From Thermodesulforhabdus norvegica (GTDB taxonomy: Bacteria > Desulfobacterota > Syntrophobacteria > Syntrophobacterales > Thermodesulforhabdaceae), in contig NZ_FOUU01000001.1 in the NCBI RefSeq assembly GCF_900114975.1, positions 1 through 64,000 on the forward strand: DNA of 64,000 nucleotides, given 5' to 3'. The notes beneath the pieces were generated by a model. It saw only the letters and a program-made list of their open reading frames with translations, did no database searches and was not told the origin of the DNA. Shown piece by piece: positions 17,909-26,295 of this stretch. Numbering within the stretch: the stretch's first letter is position 1; the number at the start of each line of letters is the position of its first letter. The translations under genes and the position numbers were made by a program.

Positions 17909-18220
17909 ATGAAAAGACCTTCGAGCATAGGCTGGTTCGTTGTTGTGGTGGTTATTGCCTCTCTTCTGGTGGGTTGCAGAACACCCGCCGGTCGAACACC
18001 CGGAGAAGTCGTGGACGATGCAACCATTACAACGGCCGTAAAGGCCAAGCTTTTCAGAGATCCTTACCTCAGTGGTTTTGCCATTTCGGTAACGACTTTC
18101 AAGGGTGAAGTTACTCTTACGGGAGCGGTTGATAACCAATATCAAAAAGACAGGGCAACAGCCGTGGCCCGGTCTGTTCCCGGAGTGGTAAGGGTCCACA
18201 ATCTTTTGAAAATTAAGTGA
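17909..18220 (+). CDS. BON-domain lipoprotein
   Basis: A 103-residue protein with a lipoprotein signal peptide (hydrophobic VVVVVIASLLVGC, lipobox LVGC with the acceptor Cys near residue 23). The mature part is one BON domain: DATITTAVKAKLF, then ISVTTFKGEVTLTGAV and the ending VPGVVRVHNLL. BON proteins such as OsmY and DolP bind phospholipid and help envelope integrity under stress; this one has a single domain and an outer-membrane or periplasmic anchor. It stands alone between its own putative promoter and a strong terminator. Confidence 0.88.
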   Translation: MKRPSSIGWFVVVVVIASLLVGCRTPAGRTPGEVVDDATITTAVKAKLFRDPYLSGFAISVTTFKGEVTLTGAVDNQYQKDRATAVARSVPGVVRVHNLLKIK

Positions 18221-18232
18221 TCCCTTCTCAAA

Positions 18233-18267
18233 CGGCAGGCCCTTTGTTCGGGCCTGCCGCTTTTTTT
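18233..18267 (+). terminator. rho-independent terminator after the BON lipoprotein gene
   Basis: Perfect 10-bp stem CGGCAGGCCC (18233-18242) / GGGCCTGCCG (18250-18259) with a 7-base loop, followed by C and seven T (18261-18267). It starts 13 bases after the lipoprotein stop. Confidence 0.92.
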
Positions 18268-18280
18268 CAGAAGCACCTGG

Positions 18281-19477
18281 TTACCTCAATGCCTTAAGAG
18301 CAGTATCAATCCGATTCAGCCCTTCCTCCAGCTCGTTCCAGCTCAGGGCAAAGGAGAGCCGTATGCACCTATCATTTCCAAAGGCGCTGCCGGGCACAAC
18401 GGCAACATTAGCCTTATCAATGAGATATTCCGCCATCTCAACGGAGTTTCTTACTACGATTCCATCGTATTTTTTACCGTAAAAAGCCGAAACGTCCGGG
18501 AAGGCGTAAAAGGCTCCCTGAGGCTCCACACACTTCACCCCGGGGATTTGCCTTAACCTTTCCACGAGGTACTGACACCGGTTCTCAAACTCTTCGGCCA
18601 TGCGGGCCACGCAGGTTTGATCGCCCCGGAGAGCCGCTATGGCAGCCCACTGAGCTATGGAACAGGGATTGCTCGTCGATTGACTCTGAACGGTTGATGC
18701 GGCGGATATGATCTCTTCAGGACCGACGGCAAAGCCTATACGCCAGCCCGTCATGGCGTAGGTCTTGCTGACGGCCTGAATTATGACGGTCCGCGGAAGC
18801 ATAGTCTCGTCAACCATCGCAACGTTTACCCACTTACGGTTGTTGAAAAGAATGTGTGAGTAAATATCATCCGATAAAACCGTGACATGGGGATGCTTAT
18901 TCAAAACAGCCACAAGCTCTACCAGTTCGTCTCGATCGTAGTAACATCCCGTCGGGTTGGAAGGGCTGTTAAGTATAACCAGGCGGGTCTTATCGGTGAT
19001 GGCATTTTCGAGAAGTGCAGGAGTTAACTTGTAATCCTTTTCAAAATCACAATCAACGATTACGGGAACACCGTCACACAGAGCCACCATCTCGGGATAG
19101 GAAACCCAATAGGGAGCGGGGATAATTACCTCATCACCGGGATTTAAAATTGCCTGAAGTACGTTGTAGATGGCATGCTTACCACCGCAGGAAACAAGCA
19201 CCGAAGAAGGAGAATAGTTCAAACCGTAAAAATCTCGAATCCAATCGCATACTGCCTGCTTCAACTCCGGGATTCCGCTCACAGGTGTGTATCTGGTCCG
19301 GTCAAAGTGAAGCGCCTGTACTGCCGCCTGCTTCACATGAGCCGGCGTATCGAAATCCGGCTCTCCCACGGCAAAGTTTACGACCCTTACACCCTCACGC
19401 CTCAGTTGTTGTGCCTTGGCGTTGATACTCAACGTTGCCGAAGGCTGAACCCTGGCAAGCCTTTTTGAAAGCTCCAT
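18281..19477 (-). CDS. aspC: class I pyridoxal-phosphate aminotransferase (aspartate type)
   Basis: A 398-residue fold-type I aminotransferase. The N-terminus (RVQPSATLSINAKAQQLRREG, VVNFAVGEPDFDTP) is typical of subgroup I-beta aspartate aminotransferases. Also seen are NSPSNPTGCYY, DDIYSHILF and the PLP-lysine motif SKTYAMTGWRIG, plus the C-terminal Arg in CIRLSFA. It transfers amino groups between aspartate or similar amino acids and 2-oxoglutarate in the cytoplasm. It is the last gene of the leftward rplM-rpsI-argC-truA run, 13 bases after truA. Substrate could also be prephenate or another amino acid; family naming is not exact. Confidence 0.9.
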   Translation of the reverse strand: MELSKRLARVQPSATLSINAKAQQLRREGVRVVNFAVGEPDFDTPAHVKQAAVQALHFDRTRYTPVSGIPELKQAVCDWIRDFYGLNYSPSSVLVSCGGKHAIYNVLQAILNPGDEVIIPAPYWVSYPEMVALCDGVPVIVDCDFEKDYKLTPALLENAITDKTRLVILNSPSNPTGCYYDRDELVELVAVLNKHPHVTVLSDDIYSHILFNNRKWVNVAMVDETMLPRTVIIQAVSKTYAMTGWRIGFAVGPEEIISAASTVQSQSTSNPCSIAQWAAIAALRGDQTCVARMAEEFENRCQYLVERLRQIPGVKCVEPQGAFYAFPDVSAFYGKKYDGIVVRNSVEMAEYLIDKANVAVVPGSAFGNDRCIRLSFALSWNELEEGLNRIDTALKALR

Positions 19478-19490
19478 AACCAGTCCTTTC

Positions 19491-20312
19491 CTATGCTACT
19501 GACACCACACCTGACGATGGACTCATGACCTTAAACAACGGCTCCTTCTCCTCGTCATCGTCATACACTACTCTGGCAAGATAGAGCCCGTGAGCCGGAG
19601 CAGTGGCACCCGCTTTTGTCCGATCTCTGCTTTCCAGAATGGCAGGGATATCGTCAGGGCTCTTCTTACCTCTCCCCACTTCCACAAGGGTTCCAACCAT
19701 TATTCTCACCATATGGCGTAGAAAGCCGTTGGCTTCAAAGAAAAAAACCAGCTCGCCCTGCCCCAGCTCCTCAACCCGGGCACCAAAAACCGTCCTAACC
19801 GTTGACTTAACCGATGATCCTGAAGCCATAAAAGCCGCAAAGTCGTGAGTCCCGACGAAGTGAGAGATTGCCTCTTTTATGGCGGGAAGGTCCAGCGGAT
19901 AGGGAACATGCCACAGATACCGCCTCATGAGGGCAGACGGCAGGGGTCTGTTCCATATCCGATAAAAGTAAGTCTTTTTTACGGCGGAAAAACGGGCGTG
20001 AAAGGAATGGTCAACTTCTTCTGCCGAGGTGACCACTATATCTTCCGGTAGAAGGCTGTTCATGCCTTTTAAAAAGTCCTCGGGATTCAGGCGGGTTTCA
20101 GCATAGAAGTTTATTACCTGCCCCAGGGCATGAACGCCGGCGTCGGTCCTGCCCGAAGCTCGAACGCTAACCCTTCTATTAAGCATTATGGCAAGCCTTG
20201 ACTCGACGACCTCCTGAACGGTCAGAACCCCTTTCTGACGTTGCCATCCGTGGTAGTTACTTCCGTCGTATTCCAGAACAAGTTTGAAGTTTCTGGCGTC
20301 CTTTCGTGCCAT
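19491..20312 (-). CDS. truA: tRNA pseudouridine(38-40) synthase TruA
   Basis: A 273-residue protein with the TruA signatures LEYDGSNYHGWQRQ at the N-terminus and SGRTDAGVHALGQV, whose Asp is the catalytic residue. MVRIMVGTLVEVGRG near the C-terminus completes the family pattern. It makes pseudouridine at positions 38-40 of the tRNA anticodon stem-loop. It sits eight bases after argC in the same operon; no clear Shine-Dalgarno precedes the ATG, suggesting coupling to argC. Full length for the family. Confidence 0.95.
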   Translation of the reverse strand: MARKDARNFKLVLEYDGSNYHGWQRQKGVLTVQEVVESRLAIMLNRRVSVRASGRTDAGVHALGQVINFYAETRLNPEDFLKGMNSLLPEDIVVTSAEEVDHSFHARFSAVKKTYFYRIWNRPLPSALMRRYLWHVPYPLDLPAIKEAISHFVGTHDFAAFMASGSSVKSTVRTVFGARVEELGQGELVFFFEANGFLRHMVRIMVGTLVEVGRGKKSPDDIPAILESRDRTKAGATAPAHGLYLARVVYDDDEEKEPLFKVMSPSSGVVSVA

Positions 20313-20320
20313 GACAGCAA

Positions 20321-21361
20321 TCAGGGTTGCCAGGGAACGTAGAACAAGCCGGTCGTTTCGGGTATGCCAAACATTATGTTCATGTTACACACGGCCTGAC
20401 CGGAAGCTCCTCGCGTAAGATTATCGATCGCCGAAACCACAATAAGCCTCCCCGATCTACCATCGAGCTTCCAGCCTATATCGCAGAAATTAGATCCCCG
20501 TACCTGAAGGGTTGAAGGCATTTCCCCGGATCCCACCAGCCTTACAAAAGGCTCATCGGCGTACATGGTCCTGTATGCTTCATCAATCTCCCCGGCCTTA
20601 ACCCCTTCTCTGGGAACGACGTAAAGAGTACTCAATATCCCCCGTGACATGGGTACAAGATGAGGGGTAAAGGTAACCCGTATCTCCTTTCCGGATATAA
20701 GTGATAGCTCCTGTTCAATTTCGGGGATATGCCTGTGAACTCCGCCCACCTTGTAAGCCTTAAAGCCCTCATTGACCTCACAGAAGTGGGTCGTAAGAGA
20801 CAGACCCCTTCCGGCTCCCGTAACCCCTGATTTCGAATCGATTATGATCGAATCTTCTTCTATCAGGCGGTTTTTGAGTAGCGGGGCAAGAGCCAGGATT
20901 ATGCTCGTGGGGTAACATCCTGGATTGGCGACGAGTCTTGCAGAAGCAATCTCACGGCGATAAAGCTCAGGAAGCCCGTAAACGGCGTCTTTCAAAAGGT
21001 CCGGGCTCGTGTGAGGTTCATACCACTGTTCATAAACGGCGGCATCCCTTATCCGAAAATCCGCACTCAGATCGATTACTCTGACCCCCTTTTCAACCAG
21101 CCCGGAAACGGCCTTCATCGATGCACCGTGAGGCAGGGCAGAAAAGACGACGTCAACCCCTTTTTCGAAGACGGGATCGTCGGGCAGGACATAACGAAGA
21201 TCCACGAATTTTCTGAAGGCCGGATAGTGTTCAGAAACGGCAGATTCCTCCTGAGCTCTGGAAGAAACGGCGACAATCTTTACCTCCGGATGTGTTGCAA
21301 GCAACCGAATTAGCTCAAAGCCCGTATATCCGGAGCCGCCGAGAACACCGACCTTCAGCAC
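20321..21361 (-). CDS. argC: N-acetyl-gamma-glutamyl-phosphate reductase ArgC
   Basis: A 346-residue enzyme beginning VGVLGGSGYTGFELIRLLATHPEV (quoted here as GGSGYTGFELIRLL) for NADPH binding, with the active-site motif ANPGCYPTS holding the catalytic Cys, and HFCEVNEGFKAYKVGGVHRH later. It carries out the third step of arginine synthesis, reducing N-acetylglutamyl phosphate to the semialdehyde. The start is GTG (21359-21361) preceded by GGGGG. It follows rpsI by 86 bases, with a terminator-like hairpin between, so expression is probably reduced relative to the ribosomal genes. No other arg genes are near. Confidence 0.95.
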   Translation of the reverse strand: MLKVGVLGGSGYTGFELIRLLATHPEVKIVAVSSRAQEESAVSEHYPAFRKFVDLRYVLPDDPVFEKGVDVVFSALPHGASMKAVSGLVEKGVRVIDLSADFRIRDAAVYEQWYEPHTSPDLLKDAVYGLPELYRREIASARLVANPGCYPTSIILALAPLLKNRLIEEDSIIIDSKSGVTGAGRGLSLTTHFCEVNEGFKAYKVGGVHRHIPEIEQELSLISGKEIRVTFTPHLVPMSRGILSTLYVVPREGVKAGEIDEAYRTMYADEPFVRLVGSGEMPSTLQVRGSNFCDIGWKLDGRSGRLIVVSAIDNLTRGASGQAVCNMNIMFGIPETTGLFYVPWQP

Positions 21362-21380
21362 CTTTATCCCCCGGTATTAA

Positions 21381-21413
21381 AAAAATGAAAAAGGCACATC
21401 TCCGTGCCCCTTT
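21381..21413 (-). terminator. terminator or attenuator hairpin between rpsI and argC
   Basis: Reading the minus strand, AAAGGGGCAC, a short loop, GTGCC and then TTTTTC form a 5-bp GC stem with flanking A/T pairs and a T-run. It lies just after the rpsI stop. Because argC follows in the same direction it may act as a partial terminator. Confidence 0.6.
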
Positions 21414-21447
21414 CAAACCAGCAATAACCCTTCGACCTGTGCCAAGA

Positions 21448-21840
21448 CTAACGCTTCGAGAACTGACAAGCCCTCCGGGCACCTCGCAACCCGTACTTCT
21501 TGCGTTCCTTCACCCGGGCATCCCTGGTAAGAAGACCGGCGCTTTTAAGAACATCCCGAAACTCAGGGTTATATTCCGCAAGAGCCTTCGCTATCCCGTG
21601 TCTCAGGGCACCTGCCTGCCCCGATTTGCCACCGCCCTTAACCGTAGCATAAACATCGATTTTCCCATAAGTGCCGGTAAGCATCAAAGGCTGATAAATC
21701 AGCATCTTGCTGGTTTCACGCTCTATATATTCGTCCAGAGGCTTCTTGTTCACCGTTATTGTGCCGTTACCCGGAGAAATCCACACACGAGCCACCGCTG
21801 TTTTTCGCTTGCCCGTAGCATATACCCTTTGATCGGCCAT
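21448..21840 (-). CDS. rpsI: 30S ribosomal protein S9
   Basis: A 130-residue protein with the S9 hallmarks: [20 protein letters not shown] (written [13 protein letters not shown]), [21 protein letters not shown] and the basic tail [24 protein letters not shown], where the C-terminal KR reaches the P-site tRNA. The ending SKR is conserved. It follows rplM by 20 bases, the standard L13-S9 order. Full length. Confidence 0.97.
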   Translation of the reverse strand: MADQRVYATGKRKTAVARVWISPGNGTITVNKKPLDEYIERETSKMLIYQPLMLTGTYGKIDVYATVKGGGKSGQAGALRHGIAKALAEYNPEFRDVLKSAGLLTRDARVKERKKYGLRGARRACQFSKR

Positions 21841-21860
21841 GCGCTCTCACTCCCCTGCAA

Positions 21861-22289
21861 TTATAATTGTACAGGCTCAGGCTGCTGAGCCTCATGAGGG
21901 TGTTCAGGGCCGGCATAGACTTTCAGCTTTTTCAGAAGCTTACGGCCCAACCTGTTCTTCGGAAGCATTCCCTTGACGGCATAATAGATAAGGCGCTCGG
22001 GATGCTCTTCTCTCATCTTTTTCGCGGTGGTGGCCTTCAGCCCGCCAATGTAACCGCTGTGACGATAGTAAATCTTTCTGTCCCACTTACGGCCTGTCAA
22101 TCGAACCTTCTCGGCGTTAATAACCACAACAAAATCACCCAGATCGACATGGGGCGTAAAATCGGGAAGGTGCTTCCCTCTTAACCTTGCCGCAATCTTG
22201 CTCGCCAGTCTTCCAAGCACCTGACCTTCCGCATCCACAAGTATCCATTTACGCCTGTTCGGATCGAATTTAGCACTTTCGGTCTTCAT
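21861..22289 (-). CDS. rplM: 50S ribosomal protein L13
   Basis: A 142-residue L13: the N-terminal [19 protein letters not shown] stretch, [20 protein letters not shown], the [12 protein letters not shown] motif and [19 protein letters not shown] are all present. First gene of the leftward operon rplM-rpsI-argC-truA-aspC, with a strong sigma-70-like promoter about 50 bases upstream. Full length for the family, including the short acidic/proline tail. Confidence 0.97.
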   Translation of the reverse strand: MKTESAKFDPNRRKWILVDAEGQVLGRLASKIAARLRGKHLPDFTPHVDLGDFVVVINAEKVRLTGRKWDRKIYYRHSGYIGGLKATTAKKMREEHPERLIYYAVKGMLPKNRLGRKLLKKLKVYAGPEHPHEAQQPEPVQL

Positions 22290-22339
22290 CTTCTCAACCC
22301 CATTGATTGTAAAAATTCCCTCTTCACTCGGAATTTCTG

Positions 22340-22368
22340 CTTATAAGAAATCCCCCTTTCTTTGTCAA
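22340..22368 (-). promoter_or_regulatory. sigma-70-type promoter for rplM-rpsI
   Basis: On the minus strand TTGACA (22368-22363), 17 bases, TATAAG (22345-22340): a perfect -35, ideal spacing and a 5/6 -10. It sits 51-79 bases before the rplM start, in the gap facing the glycosyltransferase gene. Confidence 0.75.
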
Positions 22369-22442
22369 CCGTGCCGTTGGGCAAGTTCGAAAAAATTTTC
22401 CGCTTTTAACAGGGCTTTTATTGAGGTAACAAATTAGGGCTG

Positions 22443-23720
22443 ATGGTGGAAAGTTCAAAGGCAAATTACCTTAAAACCTTTGGCGAAGATATGAAAATAG
22501 TCTATCTTTCCAGGTCGGTTATTCCCTCCAGGGCTGCGAATTCGATCAACGTAATGAAGATGTGCCATGCCATGGCATCTCTGGGACATGACGTAACCCT
22601 CCTGGGTCATTTTAAAACCGACGAGATAAAAGCCTGTTCTTTCTACGGAGTTACGCCAATTTTCAGGTCTTTAAGCATTCCGTCCATCTCCGGTCATGCG
22701 ACGGACGGACCTTATATTTTCGGTTCATGGATACGCGCCTTAGAACTAAAGCCGGACCTGGCTTACGGCAGATCTCTTGAAACCTGCCTCCTTACCGCTC
22801 TTTCGGGAATTCCCACCCTATTCGAAGCCCACAAATTTCCGAAAACGGTTCTCGCAAACTTCTGCGCAAGGCTTCTCTTCCGGCTTCCTGCTTTTGTAGG
22901 TCTCGTGGTTATAACCAAAAAACTGGCGGAACTTTTCGTTCGGCAGGGCTTTCTGGATCCTCCTAGAATTCTGGTTGCTCCAAGCGGTGCCTGCCATCAC
23001 GAAAGCAACAACAGTTCACGCAGTAAAATCCTCGAAATGATTCCTCCGGAAGCCAGGAATTTCGACCTCCAGGTGGGTTACACGGGACACCTCTACCCGG
23101 GGAAAGGTATGGAAATTATCTCGCAACTCGCCCCTCTAGCCCCCTGGGCTTACTTCCACATCATCGGGGGACGGGATGAAGACGTAAGCTTCTGGAAAGC
23201 CAGAATTGGCCGCCTTCCGAATGTTCACTTCTACGGCTTTGTTCCACCGTCACTGGCTCCCGCATTCAGGGAAATCTTCGAAGTTGCTCTGGCACCTTAC
23301 CAGAAAAAGGTTAGAAACAGCGGAACCGGAATTGATACAGGAGACAACATATCTCCCCTGAAAGTTATAGAATACATGTCGGCGGGCCTGCCTGTGATGG
23401 CATCCAATCTCGAATCCATAGGAGAGATCATCCGGCATGGAGAAACGGGTTTTCTCATCCCGCCCGACGATATAGATGCCTGGCTCAGGTGCCTCAAGCA
23501 CCTAAGAGATAATCCAGAAGAACGAAAGAAGATAGGGCTCAGGGCAAGATCGGTTTTTCTGGAGTCTTACACCTGGGATGCCCGCGCCCGGAAGATACTG
23601 TCCTTCGTGCAAGCTTATCTACCGGCGGCATCCGCATCGTCCACAAGGAATTCTATTTCCGACGGATCCGGAGGTGCAAGGCCGAATTCCTCGCGGGCAA
23701 TCCTTTCGAGTTCAGAATAG
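22443..23720 (+). CDS. GT4-type glycosyltransferase
   Basis: A 425-residue family-4 glycosyltransferase: VYLSRSVIPSRAANSINVMKM at the N-terminal acceptor side, VGYTGHLYPGKGMEII at the nucleotide-sugar domain start and SPLKVIEYMSAGLPVMASNL with GETGFLIPPDD, the donor-binding EX7E-like region. It transfers a sugar to an unidentified acceptor, probably in cell-surface polysaccharide. The ATG at 22491 (MKIVYLSRS) is a good alternative start, since the first 16 residues look atypical. The last ~35 residues are rich in Ser and overlap the ftsL gene on the other strand by 106 bases, so this tail is likely a non-conserved extension. It is a single rightward gene among leftward ones. Confidence 0.85.
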   Translation: MVESSKANYLKTFGEDMKIVYLSRSVIPSRAANSINVMKMCHAMASLGHDVTLLGHFKTDEIKACSFYGVTPIFRSLSIPSISGHATDGPYIFGSWIRALELKPDLAYGRSLETCLLTALSGIPTLFEAHKFPKTVLANFCARLLFRLPAFVGLVVITKKLAELFVRQGFLDPPRILVAPSGACHHESNNSSRSKILEMIPPEARNFDLQVGYTGHLYPGKGMEIISQLAPLAPWAYFHIIGGRDEDVSFWKARIGRLPNVHFYGFVPPSLAPAFREIFEVALAPYQKKVRNSGTGIDTGDNISPLKVIEYMSAGLPVMASNLESIGEIIRHGETGFLIPPDDIDAWLRCLKHLRDNPEERKKIGLRARSVFLESYTWDARARKILSFVQAYLPAASASSTRNSISDGSGGARPNSSRAILSSSE

Positions 23721-23911
23721 GCGGTAATTCGCTCCCATTCCAGCCGCAGTTTTTTCTGAACGCGCATTGCCGTTTCAATGTCTCTGGAAATCCTGGCACA
23801 CTCATAACCGAGCCTTATGGTTTCCGTCCTCACCCAGACCAGCGCAATGGCCATAAAAGTTACGACAAAAATCCCAAAAATCGAAAAAAGGAGACGCTTT
23901 CGGCAGGTCAT
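23615..23911 (-). CDS. ftsL: cell division protein FtsL-like
   Basis: A 98-residue bitopic membrane protein: short basic N-terminus (MTCRKR), one membrane helix (LLFSIFGIFVVTFMAIALVWV) and a coiled-coil region followed by YSELERIAREEFGLAPPDPSEIEF, the FtsL/DivIC ending. It starts inside the rsmH stop (ATGA), exactly where ftsL sits in the division and cell-wall cluster. FtsL links the divisome to septal peptidoglycan synthesis with FtsB and FtsQ. ftsI and the mur genes that usually follow are missing; instead a convergent glycosyltransferase overlaps its 3' end by 106 bases. Confidence 0.82.
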   Translation of the reverse strand: MTCRKRLLFSIFGIFVVTFMAIALVWVRTETIRLGYECARISRDIETAMRVQKKLRLEWERITAYSELERIAREEFGLAPPDPSEIEFLVDDADAAGR

Positions 23912-24936
23912 GGCCCAACCTTCCGAATTGCCCGTAATCTTCCGCTTCTCGCTCGAGGGTTTTTATAGACTTCCTCAGGCGACGGGAAAAGGGCCTTTTT
24001 CGTGAGAATCTGCACTCCCGGTTTATTCCCGCAGGTACACATCGGGGCTTCCGGCGGGCACCTGCACGGCTGAGCCCACTCTCTGAAAGCTCTTTTCACC
24101 ATTCTGTCCTCAAGAGAGTGAAAGGACAGGATGCACAAGACGGCTCCCGGTGCCATAACATCGAGGATCCTGGACAGGAAGTCCCGAAGGGCTCCCAGTT
24201 CATCGTTAACGTAAATTCTTAGAGCCTGGAACACCCTCGTAGCCGGGTGAATTCTCGAACGGGACTCCCTTGCAGGAATTGCCGATTTTACGACCTTCAC
24301 CAGCTCCTGCGTTCTTTCTATGGGTTTTTCTTTGCGATGTGCAACAATAGCCCTGGCTATCCTCCTCGCATAACGCTCTTCACCATATTCGGAAAAAATT
24401 CTGGCAAGCTCGTGCTCCGACAGGTTGTTTACGACATGGGCAGCCGTCAGATGATCCTCCGGGTTCATCCTCATGTCCAGAGGACCATCACTCATGAAGC
24501 TGAATCCCCGCTCCGGGTCATCCAGCTGATCAGAAGACACTCCGAGATCCAGCACCGCACCGTGTATTCTGTCCACTCCCACCCGGGAAACTATTCTGTC
24601 AACGTATCGAAAATCGGCATGTAAGAGATAGAGCCTTCCGGCACGGATGTACCGGTCAAAGCGCCTCCTGCAGTTTTCAAGGGCATAAGGATCCTTATCA
24701 ACCCCTATGACAACCCCCCAGGGAGAGGTTGCCCGAAGCAAGGCGTCCGCGTACCCTCCTGCTCCAAGCGTCCCATCGAAGAAAAAGGCTTTTTGGTTAT
24801 CAGGTCGCTGGGCGGTCAGCAGGAATTGCAAAACCTCATTTACCATAACCGGAATGTGTTTCGGTCGGCCTTCTATTCCTTCGCTGCCGGAGCCTTCGCT
24901 CTTTTCGCTGCAAAGGGGCTTCTGTGCTTCTCCCAT
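23908..24936 (-). CDS. rsmH: 16S rRNA (cytosine(1402)-N4)-methyltransferase RsmH
   Basis: A 342-residue RsmH (MraW): HIPVMVNEVLQFL, the SAM-binding DGTLGAGGYADALL, DLGVSSDQLDDPERGFSF and MRMNPEDHLTA, and LCILSFHSLEDRMVKRAF. It methylates C1402 in the 30S P site. The first 26 residues are an unusual Ser/Gly/Glu-rich extension that overlaps the end of the upstream CorC-like gene by 64 bases; no closer start is available except Met-31, inside the conserved motif, and AGGAG precedes the chosen ATG. It is coupled to ftsL downstream. No mraZ is present. Confidence 0.94.
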   Translation of the reverse strand: MGEAQKPLCSEKSEGSGSEGIEGRPKHIPVMVNEVLQFLLTAQRPDNQKAFFFDGTLGAGGYADALLRATSPWGVVIGVDKDPYALENCRRRFDRYIRAGRLYLLHADFRYVDRIVSRVGVDRIHGAVLDLGVSSDQLDDPERGFSFMSDGPLDMRMNPEDHLTAAHVVNNLSEHELARIFSEYGEERYARRIARAIVAHRKEKPIERTQELVKVVKSAIPARESRSRIHPATRVFQALRIYVNDELGALRDFLSRILDVMAPGAVLCILSFHSLEDRMVKRAFREWAQPCRCPPEAPMCTCGNKPGVQILTKKALFPSPEEVYKNPRARSGRLRAIRKVGP

Positions 24937-26183
24937 ATTCTTACTCTCCTCACCCGAAATCCTTCTTTACGAACCACCTGAAGGTGATAATCACCGATCA
25001 CAACGACCTCCCCAACCTCGGGAAATCGGTCGAGTACGCTTATGATAAGCCCGGCCACCGTTCTCGCCATTGCTTCCGGAAGCTTCATGTCCAGATAGCG
25101 GTTCAGGTCTCTTACAAGGATGCTCCCGTCAACAACGACGGAACCGTCCGCAAGGTGAATGATCTTTCCGGCTTCGGCATCATGCTCGTCCGCTATATCG
25201 CCGACGATCTCCTCGAGAACATCTTCAAGAGTGACCAGGCCTATCACATGACCGTATTCATTAACCACAACGGTCATGTGGGAACGCTCTTTCTTGAAAA
25301 AGGCAAGCTGATCCCTGATGGTTCGAAATTCGGGAGCAAACTGAGGGGGTCGCAAAAGAGATTCCAGACTAACCGACTCCGCACCTTTTCCGTAAAAACT
25401 CAAAAGAACGTCCTTTACGTGAATGAACCCGACGACATTGTGAAAGTCGCCCTTATAAACGGGATAGCGGGAAAAGTTGGTCTTCTCTATGGTGCTCATC
25501 ACTTCTTCAAGAGGGGCTTTCAGGTCGAGGCAAACCACATCTCTCCAGGGAACCATTATGTCCCCCAGGGTAATGCGATCAAGGAGGAGAACACCCAGCA
25601 ACATGTCCTGTTTTTCCCTTTCGACCCCGGCTTCCTCAACGCCCGTTTCTATAAGTGCTTCCAGCTCTTCTTCGGTAAGCCCCCCACCTTCACCTTGCGG
25701 GGTCAGACCAATCGATTTTATTAAAAGCATGGAAAGAAAAGTAAGGAGTTTTACAACGGGATAGCAGAGTCGGACGAGAAGACTCATAAGGGGTGCAACG
25801 ATAATGGAGATCCTGTCTGCGTGATAGGCCGCAATGGTCTTGGGCGTTATTTCTCCAAAGACCAGCAGGCCTACTGTCACCGCAAAGGTGGCATATAGAA
25901 CCCCTTCATTTCCGAAAATTCGAATCGCCAGAGCGGTGGCCATGGCAGAAAGGGCAACGTTGACCAGATTGTTGCAGAGCAGAAGAGTGCTGATAAACTT
26001 CTCCGGCTCGTCGAGAAGTTCCTTCACCTTCCGTGCCCCGGGGTTCGATTTGCTCAGATACCCCATTCTGAACCTGTTTGCAGCCGTGAAAGCGGTCTCC
26101 GAACCGGAGAAGAAGGCCGATAGAGCGAAAAGCGAAAGGAAGGCCAGTCCGTAGAAGCCCAGGTTAAAAAACCCTTCTTTCAT
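24873..26183 (-). CDS. CorC/HlyC-type hemolysin-like membrane protein with CBS domains
   Basis: A 436-residue protein with an N-terminal DUF21 (CNNM) membrane domain of three or four helices (FFSGSETAFTAANRFRM is its signature), a pair of CBS domains (from about residue 200; MVPWRDVVCLDLK, then RSHMTVVVNEYGHVIGLVTLEDVLEEIVGDI) and a C-terminal CorC_HlyC transporter-associated domain. Such proteins are linked to magnesium or cobalt homeostasis; the hemolysin label is historical. GGAGG lies four bases before the ATG at 26183; an in-frame GTG one codon earlier is less well placed. Its end overlaps rsmH, so the two may be cotranslated. Confidence 0.92.
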   Translation of the reverse strand: MKEGFFNLGFYGLAFLSLFALSAFFSGSETAFTAANRFRMGYLSKSNPGARKVKELLDEPEKFISTLLLCNNLVNVALSAMATALAIRIFGNEGVLYATFAVTVGLLVFGEITPKTIAAYHADRISIIVAPLMSLLVRLCYPVVKLLTFLSMLLIKSIGLTPQGEGGGLTEEELEALIETGVEEAGVEREKQDMLLGVLLLDRITLGDIMVPWRDVVCLDLKAPLEEVMSTIEKTNFSRYPVYKGDFHNVVGFIHVKDVLLSFYGKGAESVSLESLLRPPQFAPEFRTIRDQLAFFKKERSHMTVVVNEYGHVIGLVTLEDVLEEIVGDIADEHDAEAGKIIHLADGSVVVDGSILVRDLNRYLDMKLPEAMARTVAGLIISVLDRFPEVGEVVVIGDYHLQVVRKEGFRVRRVRIWEKHRSPFAAKRAKAPAAKE

Positions 26184-26236
26184 CACACCTCCGGATTAGG
26201 GAAAAAATGTTCTTGACTTCATGAATTAATTTTACG

Positions 26237-26260
26237 ATCAATGAATAACCATTCATTGAT
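26237..26260. promoter_or_regulatory. TetR-type operator palindrome
   Basis: Perfect 10-base arms ATCAATGAAT (26237-26246) and ATTCATTGAT (26251-26260) separated by AACC. It lies 35 bases before the TetR gene, between it and the divergent CorC-like gene. Size and symmetry are those of an operator for a TetR dimer or dimer pair; autoregulation of the tetR-RND operon is the natural reading. Confidence 0.82.
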
Positions 26261-26295
26261 GAAAAGCAAAGATCATGTACGGGGGGAGAGGAATA

